Below, in pieces: positions 5,925-6,568 of a stretch of DNA of 6,568 nt. The notes beneath the pieces are model-generated. The model was not told the origin of the DNA. It did not search any database and saw nothing but the letters and a program-made list of their open reading frames with translations. The DNA is from Christensenellaceae bacterium (GTDB lineage Bacteria > Bacillota > Clostridia > Christensenellales > Borkfalkiaceae), in contig CAOMHR010000090.1 of NCBI GenBank assembly GCA_948482865.1, forward strand, positions 1 to 6,568, written 5' to 3'. The first letter of the stretch is position 1. Each line of letters starts with the position of its first letter. A program made the translations under genes and the position numbers.

Positions 5925-6568
5925 AAAATTTTTATTTGTTTTACTGATTTTATCAATATCTATTAGTGCAACATTTTTATGTTTGCCAAACAATTTGCGC
6001 GCAAATGCTAGTTCACAGTCCGAAATTGCAATGGAACTGTCAACGGGTACGGTCCTGACCAGTAATAATGCTGATGCAAAACTTCCTATGGCGAGTACTA
6101 CAAAAATATTGACAGCAATAATTATAATTGAAGATTGCGCCCTTGATAATGTTATTACGGTTCCGTCAGCGGCTGTAGGGGTAGAAGGATCGAGCATATA
6201 TTTAAAAAAAGACGAGCAAATTGATATCCGAGATTTACTTTACGGGCTAATGCTTCGTTCAGGCAACGATTGCGCTACGGCTTTGGCAATTTATCACAGC
6301 GGTTCGGTGGAACAATTTGCAGAAGTTATGAATGACCGCGCAAAAAAAATCGGTGCCCAAAATTCGAATTTCAAAAATCCAAGCGGTTTGCCGGATAATG
6401 AGCATTATACTACCGCGAGAGATTTATGTAAAATAGCTTGTTACGCTATGAATAATTCTGACTTTAAGCAGATTGTTTCAACAACAAATTATTCAGGAAA
6501 GTACAGGAGTTTTGCCAATAAAAACAAAATGCTTCATAAATGCGAAGGGGCAAACGGTGTTAAAACAG
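5917..6568 (+). CDS. Second secreted D-alanyl-D-alanine carboxypeptidase (S11), 3' end outside window
   Basis: The N-terminal 217 residues of a serine D,D-carboxypeptidase acting on peptidoglycan stem peptides outside the membrane. Residues 1-31 form a signal peptide (basic MRKK, hydrophobic core, likely ANA/S cleavage). The catalytic motifs are MASTTKILT with Ser60 and Lys63, SGN at 115-117, and GVKT at 214-217, cut by the window edge within KTG (the last base is the expected G). NPSGLPDNEHYTTARDL (154-170) is also typical of the family. It differs from the dacF-like gene at the window start: a canonical STTK against SVCK, SGN against SAN, and fewer Cys. It may correspond to DacB or another sporulation paralogue, but the subgroup cannot be settled from this part. 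The ATG at 5917 overlaps the ytfJ stop by 8 nt and lacks a clear Shine-Dalgarno, so translation may depend on coupling. Confidence 0.92.
   Translation, partial: MRKKFLFVLLILSISISATFLCLPNNLRANASSQSEIAMELSTGTVLTSNNADAKLPMASTTKILTAIIIIEDCALDNVITVPSAAVGVEGSSIYLKKDEQIDIRDLLYGLMLRSGNDCATALAIYHSGSVEQFAEVMNDRAKKIGAQNSNFKNPSGLPDNEHYTTARDLCKIACYAMNNSDFKQIVSTTNYSGKYRSFANKNKMLHKCEGANGVKT

Noticed and set aside
5874..6197. A 107-residue open frame on the - strand across the ytfJ/carboxypeptidase junction
   Set aside because: The + strand here encodes the signal peptide and SxxK motif of the second carboxypeptidase; the hydrophobic minus-strand product simply mirrors those codons.
1..6568. Mobile elements, CRISPR arrays, tRNA or rRNA genes, toxin-antitoxin or defence systems
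   Set aside because: No transposase or integrase frame, no spaced repeat array, no cloverleaf or rRNA-like segment; nearly all bases are covered by recognisable core genes.

Overview
The window reads as an AT-rich chromosomal segment of a low-GC, endospore-forming Firmicute, most likely an anaerobic member of the Clostridia. Three things point there: a DacF-type D-Ala-D-Ala carboxypeptidase, a YtfJ/GerW sporulation protein next to a DUF2953/YtfI-like membrane protein, and the lysA - site-2-protease - scpA - scpB order common in that class. All supported genes lie on the + strand. Nothing suggests a phage, insertion sequence, CRISPR array or recently acquired island.

Layout. (1) Bases 1-86 may hold the tail of an upstream membrane-protein gene (weak call). 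(2) A secreted DacF-like carboxypeptidase (115-1278) stands alone and ends at a clear rho-independent terminator (1293-1328). (3) A strong sigma-A-type promoter with an extended -10 (1357-1385) starts a four-gene unit: lysA (last step of lysine synthesis), an M50 site-2 protease (ATGA overlap with lysA), scpA and scpB (kleisin and winged-helix partner of SMC, overlapping by 26 nt). It ends at a perfect 13-bp-stem terminator (4974-5005). (4) A third unit begins immediately after: a DUF2953-like membrane protein, ytfJ/gerW, and a second D-Ala-D-Ala carboxypeptidase cut by the window end just inside its KTG motif. These three overlap by 17 and 8 nt.

How the genes fit together. Two transcription units look sporulation- or wall-related (the dacF-like gene alone; DUF2953-ytfJ-carboxypeptidase). 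They flank a housekeeping unit for lysine synthesis, membrane proteolysis and chromosome condensation. LysA uses meso-diaminopimelate, which is also a peptidoglycan precursor; the two carboxypeptidases trim the terminal D-Ala of peptidoglycan stem peptides.

The most interesting signal is regulatory. The dacF-like gene and the DUF2953 gene have the same upstream architecture: GTATA, 17 nt, (C/A)ATAATA, 5 nt, ATG, and neither has a Shine-Dalgarno. This resembles a forespore (sigma-F/sigma-G) promoter set so close to the start codon that the mRNA would be leaderless or nearly so. The lysA unit, by contrast, has a conventional promoter and ribosome-binding site. I found no wholly new multi-gene system; the gene content is recognisable core biology.
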